DNA of 64,000 bases from Auriscalpium vulgare (Eukaryota; Basidiomycota; Agaricomycetes; Russulales; Auriscalpiaceae), in assembly GCA_019915015.1 (NCBI GenBank), contig JAHBBC010000024.1:558001-622000 (forward strand), read 5' to 3'. Positions 41,576-52,590 of this stretch are shown here, one piece after another. The notes beneath the pieces were generated by a model. That model saw only the letters and a program-made list of their open reading frames with translations, was not told the origin of the DNA and ran no database searches. Position numbers and translations under genes: made by a program. Every line of letters begins with the position of its first letter. Within the stretch, counting starts at the first letter, position 1.

Positions 41576-43121
41576 CTACTCCGAGTCGTCCACATCTTCT
41601 ACTACCACGTGCCTCACAACATCCTCCACCTGACGCAGCCACGGCGACTCAACACTGCAGCTCAGGAGGTGGAGCGTGTCGAGCGCAACACCGTTCTGAT
41701 GACGGCGCTCCAGCGCTTCGAGCAACACCTTGCCCGAGCGCATCCCAGCACCCTCGTCCCCCTCGTCCCCCACGTCCTCATCATTCTCGCCCTCCGAGTT
41801 CCACACCAAGTACATTCGGTGCAACAGCAGATCGCGCAGCCGGGGCCACACGATGGCGCCGGACCGTCCTCCATGCTCACAGACAAGGCCAGGCATAGTG
41901 TGCTCCCGGTTGCCTCCAGCCTCTGCAACTCAGTTGCGTCGCGCCACGTGTGCAGCAGCTCCGTCGAGAAGCGCTTGATTCCGTCGTAGTCGAGTGGATA
42001 GTCGACGGGAAGTTGGATCGAAAGTGACGCCACGTGGCGCACACAAATCTCCGCAAAACATGCGTGCATGAGGTCAATGGCAGTGTCGTCGGGATGCATC
42101 CACTCGAACTCAAAGCCCTGCTGGGCGACCCGTGCTCTGCGTGGCTCGCTTGGAGTGACAGACTGTGGGCCCATCGGTTGCAAGCGTACGACGGGATACG
42201 GCTGCTCTGCATGGCCGCCTGTAGGCGCAAGGAATGAGGGCGGCGAATTCGGATGCTCTGCCGTCAGTGGAAGACGCGACTTGCAGCTTGACCGCGGTTT
42301 GTCCCTGGACGTGGCGGAGAGCGTTGACGCATTGCGCGGGCGTCCCAGAGATGCTCAAGCAGCGCAGGGACGGAACTCGAGCGATGGATGAGTCGGACGG
42401 CTGCGAGGGGGAGGAGCATGGTGGGAGGCAGCCGTCCGCGAGAACAAGCACCTCAATCAAGGGGAGTTGCCGTAGTGCAGCGACGAAATCCGGCATGGTG
42501 GACGGGGTGTCTACCGCACTCATGAGCTGCAGTTCAACGAGGTTGCTGATGGGGGGTGCGGTCCACGAGAACGCATGGGACGTCAGCTTGCGCAGGCGCG
42601 GGGCGGTGTCTCCGAAAAGAGGGGCGCCAAGTTCGAGTCGGTCGGCATCTTCTATAACGAGCTGGGCGACCTCGAGGAGTGGGGCCGGTGTGGATAATAG
42701 TTGGACGAGGTCAGTCTCGCTGCCGTTGAAGTGGGTTAAATCAATCTCCTGGACCCGCTCGAGGGTTGCGACGGGCAGCCATGTAGTCGCCTCCTTCTCC
42801 TCGGGCATAGGATAAAAGGAAAAGAAGATCGGCGCCTGCTGCGCCCGCGCGAGCATTTCGTGCGCCCACCTCGGGCAGCGGGAGAACAAGATGACGCCAT
42901 AGAGCGGCGCTATTGAGCGCAGCATGTCTCCAGCGCCGGCAGACATATGCCAGCCGAACCCATGGCACGCTACTTGGAATATGGTCCATTACTGGGACGT
43001 CCCGGCCATCGCGTAGCTCTTCGGCAACGAGACTGGAGAACACAATGACCAGGGCATCGTGTGGGAGGCGTGCAACCGCGGATGCATTGGCGAAGCCGTC
43101 GGAGTCGGACTGCGGGGACAC
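41576..43121 (-). pseudogene. F-box/LRR-like gene of the common Agaricomycete type (frameshifted)
   Basis: The N-terminus at 43121 has an F-box (VARLPHDALVIVFSSLV ... WVRLAYVCRRWRHAALNSAALW), unrelated to the tandem family except for the domain. After LWRHLVL the expected continuation CPRWAHEMLARAQQAP is in another frame (shift near 42890). Leucine-rich stretches follow (PAPLLEVAQLVIEDADRLEL, LIEVLVLADGCLP, SLRCLSISGTP). A second shift near 42215 leads to FEFEWMHPDDTAIDLMHACF and a third near 41885 to VWPRLRDLLL. With three breaks it is a pseudogene. Confidence 0.7.
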
Positions 43122-43963
43122 TGAGGGAGATCTTGGTCTTTCAGCACCGGGGGCACTCCGGGGAGCCGCTGTCTACAAGAGACAGACGTGAAAGAAGCGT
43201 GCACAATGAGTCCCAAGCTGACTAAACAGAGAGGTTATAGCGCACCTCTCACCTCTTTCCATGCAGTAGGACTTCAGGGCTCTCCATACTGCTTGTCAAA
43301 AGAAGGTTCCAAGGCCGCCGCTAACGATAGTCCTCCAGCCAGAGTATTCGGATAGACTTGGATCAGGATCAAGCTCGACTTACTTACTCGGTCGACAGTT
43401 GATTGAGTCACCTTGTTGCGAGCTGGATTATACGTGTTTCTAGTCCGTCCAGTGTGCGCAGATGTTTGGCTGTCTTGTTGAAGAAAAGTGGTCGGTGGGT
43501 CGAACGATCAAGTCGGTTACTTACCGTGGCAGTGGGTCGTGACCGAAGATCACGTGCATCCCCGTCCGGTGAGTTACGATTACTCTTAATCGTTTTTTTC
43601 CTAAATCAGTCAGGCCAAAACGCGCGCGTCAGGAAAGTCGCTTTAGGCAATGTGTTCGGAAGTTAGTCCCAAAATCAATTTGCATTGTCCCACCTGCCTC
43701 ATTCAGTAAGTTTGCCTATATTAGGTACATTTCATGCTTCTATTCTTCTAACAATCAATTTCTGGGGTCTGTGTCCCTTGCATGGACTTTACCATACCCT
43801 TGCCTTCTTTCTTATGCTTAGATGTGCCAGGTCTTGGAAGTGAACACTTAATAATATTTACAATACGCCAACAAACAAGAGTTACATGAATGACACACTA
43901 AGACAAGTCGTGGTTGGTATGGGCTACGTATCAACATAACAACACTCTCTGGCACTCATTACA
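43122..43963. other. Intergenic, no gene recognised
   Basis: Rather AT-rich for the window. Contains a 264 nt open frame (43403-43666 plus) with no motif. Confidence 0.45.
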
Positions 43964-46602
43964 CTACGTGATTGACTCAGCCGACTGAATGGTCGATGGA
44001 CGTGTGAGAGGCAAGACCGGAAGGCGCCCCCGCTGTGCATGATAGAGGCGACAGTACTTTTCATACATGTCGCGCTCGTACTTCAAGAAGCTGTCCTGAG
44101 AGTTAGAGTGCCCAGTATGGAACGGCGCTAGCTTCATGCCCGGCCAACTGTGCGCAAGGCTTGCGAAGCGTGCTACGCCGGTCCTTCGCCTTGTCCAGTC
44201 TGTGGAGACAAGCCAGTCCAATGCTGCGGGATCTGTGCCAACATGCAGGCCTCCTTGTAAACTCCACACCTGCATCCACGCATTGACTCGGTCCAGTCGT
44301 AGGTCGAGCTCCCTTCCAGAATCTCCATGCGCCTCAGCTTTGTGCACATCATCCATTGCTGCCTGGTCGAACCATATAAGGTCCATGCGGAAGTGCATCA
44401 TGGACAACTCCCACACGACCTCAGCCCACAGCACCTTGTCTGTCTCTACCCGCACGCGCTCGACTGCCTTGTTCCGCCACGTTGGCCAAGGCTGCAAGTG
44501 TGGTTCATACGGCGGAACACCATACTTGACATTGAAATGCACCGCAATGTCAATACGTTCGCTAAGACGCCGCGCCTTCCAGGCAGGAGACCGTTTGGAA
44601 GATGTTACAACGGTCACATTCGAGGTTTTTCCTGCTCGCCGTTTGCCGGTGACGGTAGGGGGATGAGGAGGCTTGGGCAGTAGAGCAATGTCGACCTCCG
44701 CAGACCTGATGTCTGCTCCATCCGGAGTCTGGAAGGCGTAGTAGTGGCCCTCAAGGGCAATCCGCCAGCCACTTGTGTTGAGCAGAATGGGGACGTCCGC
44801 GTCGCCATCTTGAGCAAACACAGCGCTATAACAGTACGGTCGAAGGCGGAGCCAGTGATGAATTTTGCTTGCTACATCACCGGAGAATGCGTGGAGAGGT
44901 GGAAAGCCATATACTTGTCTCATTGGAGACACATCATCGTGATCTGGAATGGTGCGAACAATCTTTTCAACAGAAGCCCACGCAGGATGAACCTCTGGGT
45001 GCCAGTCAGCCCGCTGTACCTGCATTTGCTGTGATAACTTGGCTGGCACCGGTCCAGTCTTTCTCACGTCTGAGTGCGGCGCCGCTTTGTGATCTTGCGG
45101 TGGATGGCGTAGTGAGGTGTTTCCTGGCATTTCTTATATTAGTTGAGAATCATATCAACCACATATCCAATGTCAAACCTACCTGATGTTGATGCGATTG
45201 GTGGCTCCATCGTGGTGTCTTCTGGGACTGGGACATGTGTATCATACTCGGTGACTGGGGGTAGGTCGGGAAGAATTGGAGCTGGCTTGCGGACAATAGG
45301 CCGGCTGAATGAGGAATAGTGTCTCAACCGCTCGGTGAAGCCCAACGCAGTCATGTCCAGCATGGCGGATTGCGACCAAGTCGGAGCAACCACTTTGGTT
45401 GCACCCAGAGTGCGCTTGATGGTGTTGGAGAACGCGCCAATCCACTTCACAGGATCAAGACAGAACCCGATCTGTGTGCGCTTGCTGAACGTATAAAGCC
45501 GACGCAGACACCAAACCGGCACACCGACGTGAAGGAGGGTTTGTGCAGTTACTTGTCGCGATGTGAAGACACCTCGGAGAGGTAGGACAGGGTATGGACG
45601 GGATGGTCCTTTGCCAGCCATGTACGCGTCGATGCGTGGCTTGATGACAACCATATAGTTGTACCAAGCTCGCAGCTCCAGTAGAATTCGCTGCACCTCG
45701 CGGAACCACAAAATGGCCTCAACGAGAGGCTGAACGGACTGAAGGGGATGGATTGCGCGTTCCAATGCAAAACACCGTCCGGAAACAAAGTGACGCGCTG
45801 GTCTGTCGGCTTCGTGCGGGAGGACAACATTGACAACAGGCAATATGACATCGCAGGTGTCTTGCGCAGCAGCTTGGAGTCTTGAGATGACGCTGAAGGA
45901 TAGTTGCCCCAGATTGTTGCGCGTAAACGGGTCCGTAGCCCAGGCACTGTCAGGGAAATTGAACCAGGGGGCATTGGGATCCTCCCAGACGTCAAGCTCA
46001 GGGACGGCACGGCGAGGAAGGCTCTGTCTATGCATATTCCCTGCATCTCGACTCTCATACTGAGGGCAGTCGGTGAGCGCATCACTGTATGCAAAGAAAA
46101 ATGGATTGATGGGGGCGGCCATGTGGTGCGGCTCTTGCGCATCATATCCTTGCGGCCACTTCAAGAGCTCGAACGGGCCAAGCATTCCGTCCGTATAATA
46201 GCAGAACTCCTTGGTGAGGCGATGCGTTGGCAGCTCAGGCACAAAGTCAACATTTGGCGAGGAAATATAAGTGGAATGTGAGCCTTGCTGGAGATGGGTA
46301 ACGACGTATGCGTCCGTATGAGACACAGTGGATGGATCAAAGTTGTATCGTTTTTCGTGCTTGCGAAGCTCATTGCCTTGGCGAAAGTACTCATTGACTT
46401 CCTCGCTTTGCTCTTCGGCGCTTGTATCAATGGCCTCTGCGTCCAAAGTTAAGTGTGAAAGGAAAGAAAAACAGACACTACACAACGCACGCAGGCACGA
46501 TGAGTGGACTGTGGGTCGCATCCACGTGTTGTCCAGGGGATCTATACATCCTGATGTCAGACTGGGTACCACTGAGGGAGACAGGTGCGCACCATGCGAC
46601 AT
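43964..46602 (-). CDS. Uncharacterised protein, about 859 aa (two large exons)
   Basis: Two long frames read at first as separate genes, but a 59 nt GT-AG intron (45182-45124) joins them in phase (IASTSG to NTSLRHPP). The first ATG of the upstream frame is at 46602; farther 5' coding exons are possible (a candidate exon lies at 46954-46730). A second optional 54 nt intron fits at 46490-46437. Visible blocks: FELLKWPQGYD, FVSGRCFALERAIHPLQSV, WYNYMVVIKPRIDAY, LLHVGVPVWCLRRL and, in the last third, AVHFNVKYGVPPYEPHLQPWP and MHFRMDLIWFDQAAMD. No known domain was identified. I think similar proteins occur in other Agaricomycetes, but that is memory, not a search. The uninterrupted frame suggests a real gene. 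Confidence 0.65.
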
Positions 46603-47789
46603 GGTAGCCGTAGGGGAGGTGGATGTGCGGGCGCAAGGAAGGGTTCGGAGCAGGTTGGAAGGCTCGTCGGCACGTATATCCAGTTCTTGGATGTCTGCTC
46701 CGCTTGGAGCAGCGCCGACACGGAGATGGCTATACAGAAGACCAGAATCTATTGGTGCGCAGAAGAGAGTCTGCCGTAGGACACAATCTTGACTTGACGC
46801 AAGGCAATTCAAGCACCGAGAGCAGCCCGATGAACTGAAAGTTCACCGGAGCGAATGCCTGAAAGGCACCCAACTGCAAATCAGGTGGGGCGAGTGTGGT
46901 GGAGATATCTTTGAGTAACCGGATGAGATGTAGAGCAATTGTCTGCAGAGTCAAGGAGTTAGCAAACAGGCGAGAGAGTCAAAGATAATACTCTTGCACC
47001 ACGCGTGAGGCTCAGATTGTCCAGGCAGAACAAGGGAGAGCTACATGTGTGTATGATTATTAACTAGCAGGCACAAAAGCAACAAAATCCATCCGCACAA
47101 TTGCAGTTGCACAGTAGCGACGGAGCCAAGCGGCAGTGGAGCACGGCGGGGAAGCGATCTTGAGTAAATACAAGCCGATCTTGAGGATGTAAGATGATGC
47201 AGTCACGGAATAGGTGTGTGTGGTAATGCTGCTTGAGGATCGGGCCTGTCGGCAGGGCAGCCCAGTGAGGGGACAGTAGCGGAGGTGGTGGGATGCGATG
47301 AAGTCGCAAGCGCCGATCGGTGGCGCGCATATCTGATTTAGGACATAGGTTATGTCAGCACATCACTTCAGCGCTAACGCACCTTGCCTCCTCACCTACC
47401 TCTCCGTCGTGCTCATCGTTTGTCCCCTCAGCCTCAGCAAGCATGGCGCCCGATTACAGTTGCTGCCAGTACCTGGGATGTCTTTCAGACATCCTGGTGT
47501 GGCGCGGGTTGTCGTGAATTTCCGTCTCTCAGATGGCGATTTGACGCACCTCGTTCAGCTTGTTCTCAAGACGATATGGACCAGCCCTCGTCTTGCATGG
47601 GTATGTTATCAGTGGGTCTGGGATGGGAAGCTGTATGTGGGTGCGCCCCGCTACAGTTGATGAAGGTGAGTCTGCTCTTTCTATGGGGCTACGCCGCAAA
47701 ATCGGGCACCACATACCCATCCTGCCCCTCGACATCGCTTCCCCTTCCATCCTCGACACTTCACTCCTTCAAGACAAGTACGAAAGCCC
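46603..47789. other. Upstream region and intergenic
   Basis: Holds possible 5' exons of the preceding minus-strand gene (46954-46730). Otherwise no feature was seen. Confidence 0.4.
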
Positions 47790-49310
47790 ATGACGCCGAT
47801 GCCCATGTCCGCACACAACGTCCGCACTCACGCACGAAGCCCAAGCCCAATGCCCCCACCCGCGCCCACACACACCCACCGCGCATGGCACCCGCGCACG
47901 CCCACAACGCCCGCACCCACGCATAAAGCCCATACCCAAGCACGACACCTATTCCTGCACACAACACCCATGCCCGCGCACGACGCCCATGCCCGCGCAC
48001 GACATGCGCAACAACTCCCGCGCGACGACGCCCGCGTCCACGCCCGCCCGCGCACGAAGCCCATGCCCGCGCACGACATGCGCGACGACGCCCGCGTCCA
48101 CGCCCGCCTGCGCACCAAGCCCATGCCCGTGCACAACATGCGCGACGCCGCCCACGCACGACACCCGCGCACGACACCCAACGCCCACGCACGACGACAC
48201 CCACTCCCGCGCACGACACCTACTCCCGCGCAGCGCATGACACCCACTCCCGCGCACGATGCCCGTGTCCACGCCCGCCCGCGCACCAAGCCCATGCCCG
48301 TGCACGACATGCGCGACGCCGCCCACGCACGACACCCGCGCACGACACCCAACGCCCACGCACGACGACACCCACTCCCGCGCACGACACCTACTCCCGC
48401 GCAGCGCATGACACCCACTCCCGCGCACGATGCCCGTGTCCACGCCCGCCCGCGCACCAAGCCCATGCCCGTGCACGACATGCGCGACGCCGCCCACGCA
48501 CGACACCCGCGCACGACACCCAACGCCCACGCACGACGACACCCACTCCCGCGCACGACACCTACTCCCGCGCAGCGCATGACACCCACTCCCGCGCACG
48601 ATGCCCGTGTCCACGCCCGCCCGCGCACCAAGCCATGCCCGCACACGACATGCGCGACGACGCCCGCGCACGACGCCCGCGCACGAGACCCAACGCCCAC
48701 GCACAACGACACCCACTCCCGCGCACGACACCTACTCCCGCATGCGCGACGACGCTCGACGACACCCACTCCCGCGCACGATGCCTGTGTCCACGCCCGC
48801 CCGCGCACGAAACCCATGCCCGCGCACGACATGCGCGACGACGCCCGCGTCCACGCTCGCCCGCGCACCAAGCCCATGCCCGTGCACGACATGCGCGACG
48901 CCGCCCGCGCACGACGCCCGCGCACGAGACCCAACGCCCACTCACAACGACACCCACTCCCGCGCACGACACCTACTCCCGCATGCGCGACGACGCTCGA
49001 CGACACCCACTCCCGCGCACGATGCCTGTGTCCATGCCCGCCCGTGCACGAAACCCATGCCCGCGCACGACATGCGCGACGATGCCCGCGCGACGACGCC
49101 CGCATCCACGCCCGCCCGTGCACCAAGCCCATGCCCGCGCACGACATCTGCAACAATGCCCGCGCACGACGCCCACGCCCTTGCACGACATTCTCGCACA
49201 CAACGTTCAAGCCCGTGCACGACGCCCGTGCACGATGCCTGCAATGATGCCCGCGCACGTCGCCCGCGTCCACGCCAGTCCACGTCGCCCGCGTCCACGC
49301 CCATGTAGGA
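47790..49310. repeat. GC-rich minisatellite with a 171 bp higher-order unit
   Basis: About 1.5 kb of C-rich short repeats built from units such as CGCGCACGACGCC and CCCACTCC. A higher-order unit of 171 bp repeats at 48259, 48430 and 48601, with the first two units nearly identical, and more diverged copies lie on either side. Since 171 is a multiple of three and the sequence lacks T, three or more frames stay open on both strands (for example 47790-49247 plus and 49273-47828 minus). These are composition artefacts, not genes. Confidence 0.85.
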
Positions 49311-50113
49311 GCGTCGACACGCCGCTGGCGCGTGACCGCAAGGGTTCCACAGCGGGCAAGGTAGGCGCTGAAGTTCAGGGAAAAATGACGTAGCTTTTGA
49401 TGAAGTTTTGTATTTTGATCCGGATTAGTGCGTCATAATTCTCTCAAAGTCAGGAACCACCCGGCAGTCAAAGAACCGGGTAGCCGGTGAACCCCAGCGT
49501 GAGCAGTCGCAGGCTCCCCACCGCAGGTAATAATGCTCGATCGATGTGTTGACTAGGGCACTCACTGTGTCAAATAGTACACTTGCTGTGTCGAATAGTG
49601 CACAGGATTGCCAGCGTGAGCTGCCTCGTGAGTGCTGCGACCAACGACTCTGCCTCGATGCGCATTGCCATCGTTTGTCCAGTCGGCGATGGCCTTGGGG
49701 GAAATTGCATGTGGAGGGGTCGAAAGCGCCGACGTACAAGTCAGCAGTTCGATTGTGCATCGAGGATGGCGGCGACTTCGACCTCAAAGCGTGGGCGGAC
49801 ATGGCGGTGGCGAGGGGACAGCTGAGTTCGACGTCGAATAGCGTCAAATCTCCAACGTAACTCCACGTGCCGGCCGTGGGTGTGGTCGGGTGCTCGGTCG
49901 GGCGCTCGGTCAGGCGCTCTCGTCCAGTCGACGTTCAACCGTCAACCTGTTCAGTTCAGACCATCCGCTCTTCCCTTCACGGAGGTTCGTTCCGTTATCG
50001 ATGCTGCGCTGTTCTGCAGGATAATCTCGGTTTTCCAGGATGACCACGCGACTCATGCGTCGTCCTTTGCGTGTTTTCACATAGTCAGCGGCATGCGATC
50101 AAGTCCAACGACA
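49311..50113. other. Intergenic with short repeats
   Basis: Two near-identical 20-mers (GTGTC-AATAGT-CAC type) at about 49566-49602, and a tandem GGTCGGGCGCTC-type repeat at about 49886-49921. No gene. Confidence 0.45.
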
Positions 50114-50990
50114 ATGAGCGACGAGAAGCGGACCGTGGCCGTCGACGAGGCCAGCGACACAGAGAGCTACAAGCTCAAGGCGGAGCGCCTCCGCTATGCC
50201 CAGCATGAGCCCACGTCGTGGAGGAGACGCTGCACCGCGGGCTCAAGGCGCGCCAGATTTCCATGATCGCGGTGCGTGCCCGTTCCCTTGCCCACAGCTC
50301 CACGCAGGCTCATCTCGACCGACCTCTAGCTCGGAGGCGCCGTCGGCACGGGTCTCATCATCGGCTCCGGCACCGCGCTCGTGCGCGGCGGGCCGCTGGG
50401 CATACTGCTCGGCTACTCGTTCGTGGGCATGGTGTGCTATCTCGTCCTTGTCACGCTCGGCGAGATGGCTGCATACCTCCCCCACAAGAAGGGCTTTGCG
50501 GGATACGCGACGCGATTCGTGGACCCTGCGTTCGGCTTCGCGTTGGGCTGGAACTACCTCATGAAATATCTTATTGTAACACCAAATAATATCAACGCCG
50601 CCGGCGCGGTCATCCAGTATTGGACGACGAAGATCAACATTGCAGTGTGGATGGGTGAGCACCCTCTCCTCCTCTGTCATGACCCAAGCTGACGGTGTGC
50701 AGTCATCTTCATCGTTTTCAGTGAGTATCCGACTTCCCAGCGCTGAGACCGCGCATGTACTCACGGGCGGTGCAGTCTTCTCCATCAACCTGCTCGGCGT
50801 GCGCGTGTTCGGCGAGCTCGAGTTCTGGTTTAGCAGCATCAAGGTCATCGCGCTCATCGGGCTGCTGCTCATGGGCCTCATCATCGACCTCGGCGGCAAC
50901 CCGCACGGCGACCGCTACGGCTTCCGCTACTGGCAGCATCCCTACGGGCCCATGGGCTCGTACCTCCAGGGCAGTCCGTTCCCAAGCGTT
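50114..50990 (+). pseudogene. Amino-acid permease (AAT family), 5' fragment
   Basis: Begins MSDEKRTVAVDEASDTE at 50114. A frameshift near 50212 (HEPTSW versus VVEETLHRGLKARQISMIA) is followed by an intron and the family's first membrane segments: GGAVGTGLIIGSGTALVRGGP, MVCYLVLVTLGEMAAYLPHKKGFAGYATRFVDPAFGFALGWNY-type motifs and FWFSSIKVIALIGLLLMG. Homology stops near 50985, after GPMGSYLQG, about half way through a normal 550 aa permease. A truncated, frameshifted copy with introns kept, so it arose from DNA, not from mRNA. Confidence 0.85.
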
Positions 50991-51173
50991 GCACTCAGCA
51001 ACATCATCCTCTCAGACACGGCAAGCATTTTATACCGTCAAAAGCCTTGCGCGAGATCAACGGAGCTTGTCAGTGTGCCCTAGATGTGTAAGACGAGTCA
51101 GCGAGGCTGCGTGAAGCAGACCTGGCGCTGACAAGCATACCGGTCGGCGCCGTTGGTGGCGAAGGATGCATGC

Positions 51174-51180
51174 TATAAAG
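51174..51180 (+). promoter_or_regulatory. TATA box of the pirin fragment
   Basis: TATAAAG, 114 bp before the pirin-like ATG. The promoter seems to have been copied with the gene fragment. Confidence 0.5.
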
Positions 51181-51293
51181 GTAGGCAATCTAGTCTGCGT
51201 CCGCCGTCAATTGCATCTCCCTCATCCCACGTCCTTTCCAGCACTCACCCTCCCCCAACCCCTCCCCACCTAGACTCAAGTCGTCAGCGAGCG

Positions 51294-51500
51294 ATGGCAG
51301 CCATCACATCCAGGAGCGTCGTGAAGAAAGTCCTGTCAATAGAGACAGCCGAGGTGCGTTTTCGTGTGTACCTTGTACACCCCCACCACGCATGCTCATG
51401 TCTACCTGCGTCTTGCGCTCGATGTTTGCAGGGCACTGGCGCAATTGTCCGCCGCTCAATCGGATCCATGTCCCTCCGCAACCTAACGCCGTTCCTCAAG
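51294..51500 (+). pseudogene. Pirin-like gene, 5' fragment
   Basis: Exons 51294-51353 and 51432 to about 51500 encode SVVKKVLSIETAEGTGAIVRRSIG and LRNLTPFL, the N-terminal signature of pirins (nuclear cupin proteins). The cupin metal-binding HTHP region is absent. The homology ends within ten bases of the start of the fungalysin fragment, so this is a sharp junction between two unrelated genes. Confidence 0.7.
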
Positions 51501-51507
51501 AAGCAGC

Positions 51508-52560
51508 ATGGCACGCTTCACATAGCTCTTGACCTCAGTGCTCGTCGCTGTGCTCTACGCATCCAGCGCCGCCGCTGCCCCGTGGCCCGTCGACGCCCGG
51601 CATACGACGCACCGCACGCATCTCGTCGGTCGGGCCGCGAGTGTCGAGCTTCAGGCCTTCCACCCCGAGTCCACGTACAAGGTAAGCACGCCCTCCAACT
51701 GGATATAGAGCAATTCTCATTAGTGCATAATTGCAGACGTTCGGCATAGAGGGTCTTGATCACCCTCTGGCGAGGCGCGATCGCTTCGACCCGAAGGGTG
51801 CTGCCATCTCGTTCTTCGGCAGCAAAATCAGCATTGGGCAGGAGGCAGTGCATTTCCGCTCCAGCTTCGAGGGCGAGGCGACGAAGAATGCGTGGGTCAA
51901 GCAGCAGAGCGTACGTGGTCTCGATCATTGTTGAGCATATGATTGTCTCACTCGTGTGCCCACAGAACGGTGTTCCTTTTGCCAACGCCGTCGCCAATGT
52001 CGCCTTCAACCACGACGAAAAGGTGGTCGCGTTCGGCTCATCGTTTGTGAAGCCCGGTATGCTATAGCCAGCTTTTCTATTTGGCGCCTTTGAGATCTCA
52101 CCTTGCTATGTTTAACAGCCAAGATCGCGAGCCACGTGCCGACTGTGTCCCTCGACGACGCTATCGCCACCGCTGAGAAGACGCTCGATGGCAAGTACAA
52201 CGACATCCCTGTCACGCTCGAGTTTCTTGTCCTTGAAGACAAGACCGTTGCTCTCACACACATCGTGCATGGTCGCAAAGAAGACAAGACAGAGGCGCGC
52301 CGACCGGACGGTGAGCGATGACTGCATTCTTGTGAAGTAAAGTCGCTCAACAAAGTATGTCCTTTTCAGAGCGTGGAACACTGAAGGACGGTGCTGTTCT
52401 AAATGTCCTTTTCGTTACGGGTTCACGGAGGCTGCCTTCAACTTCCAAACCAACAACTTCGGAAATGGTGGAAAGGGCAGCGATCGCGTGACAGTTAGCG
52501 TGCAGGACAGCGCGGGCACAGACAAGTGCGGCATCACAACAACTCGAGCGGTGGCGGCAG
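51508..52560 (+). pseudogene. Fungalysin (M36 metallopeptidase) fragment, catalytic site missing
   Basis: Starts at ATG 51508 with a signal-peptide-like leader that has an in-frame TAG at codon 6. Then come propeptide blocks: FHPESTYK, TFGIEGLDHPL, AVHFRSSFEGEA, NGVPFANAVANVAFNHDEKVVAFGSSF, VSLDDAIATAEKTLDGKYNDIP, LEFLVLEDKTVALTH, each split by introns at normal GT-AG sites. After a large deletion near 52390 the reading resumes at [21 protein letters not shown] and stops after VQDSAGTD. The HExxH zinc site, which would follow, is absent. A dead copy of a secreted protease gene. Confidence 0.82.
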
Positions 52561-52590
52561 GACCGTCCGTTGTGACGATCGCAAGTCTAT

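Noticed and set aside
48259..48771. 171 bp repeat as a centromeric satellite
   Set aside because: The unit length is a coincidence; only a few units exist and composition is that of a GC minisatellite.
47790..49273. Long open frames on both strands (485 and 481 codons)
   Set aside because: They lie entirely in a C-rich minisatellite; several frames are open at once and the peptides are low-complexity repeats.
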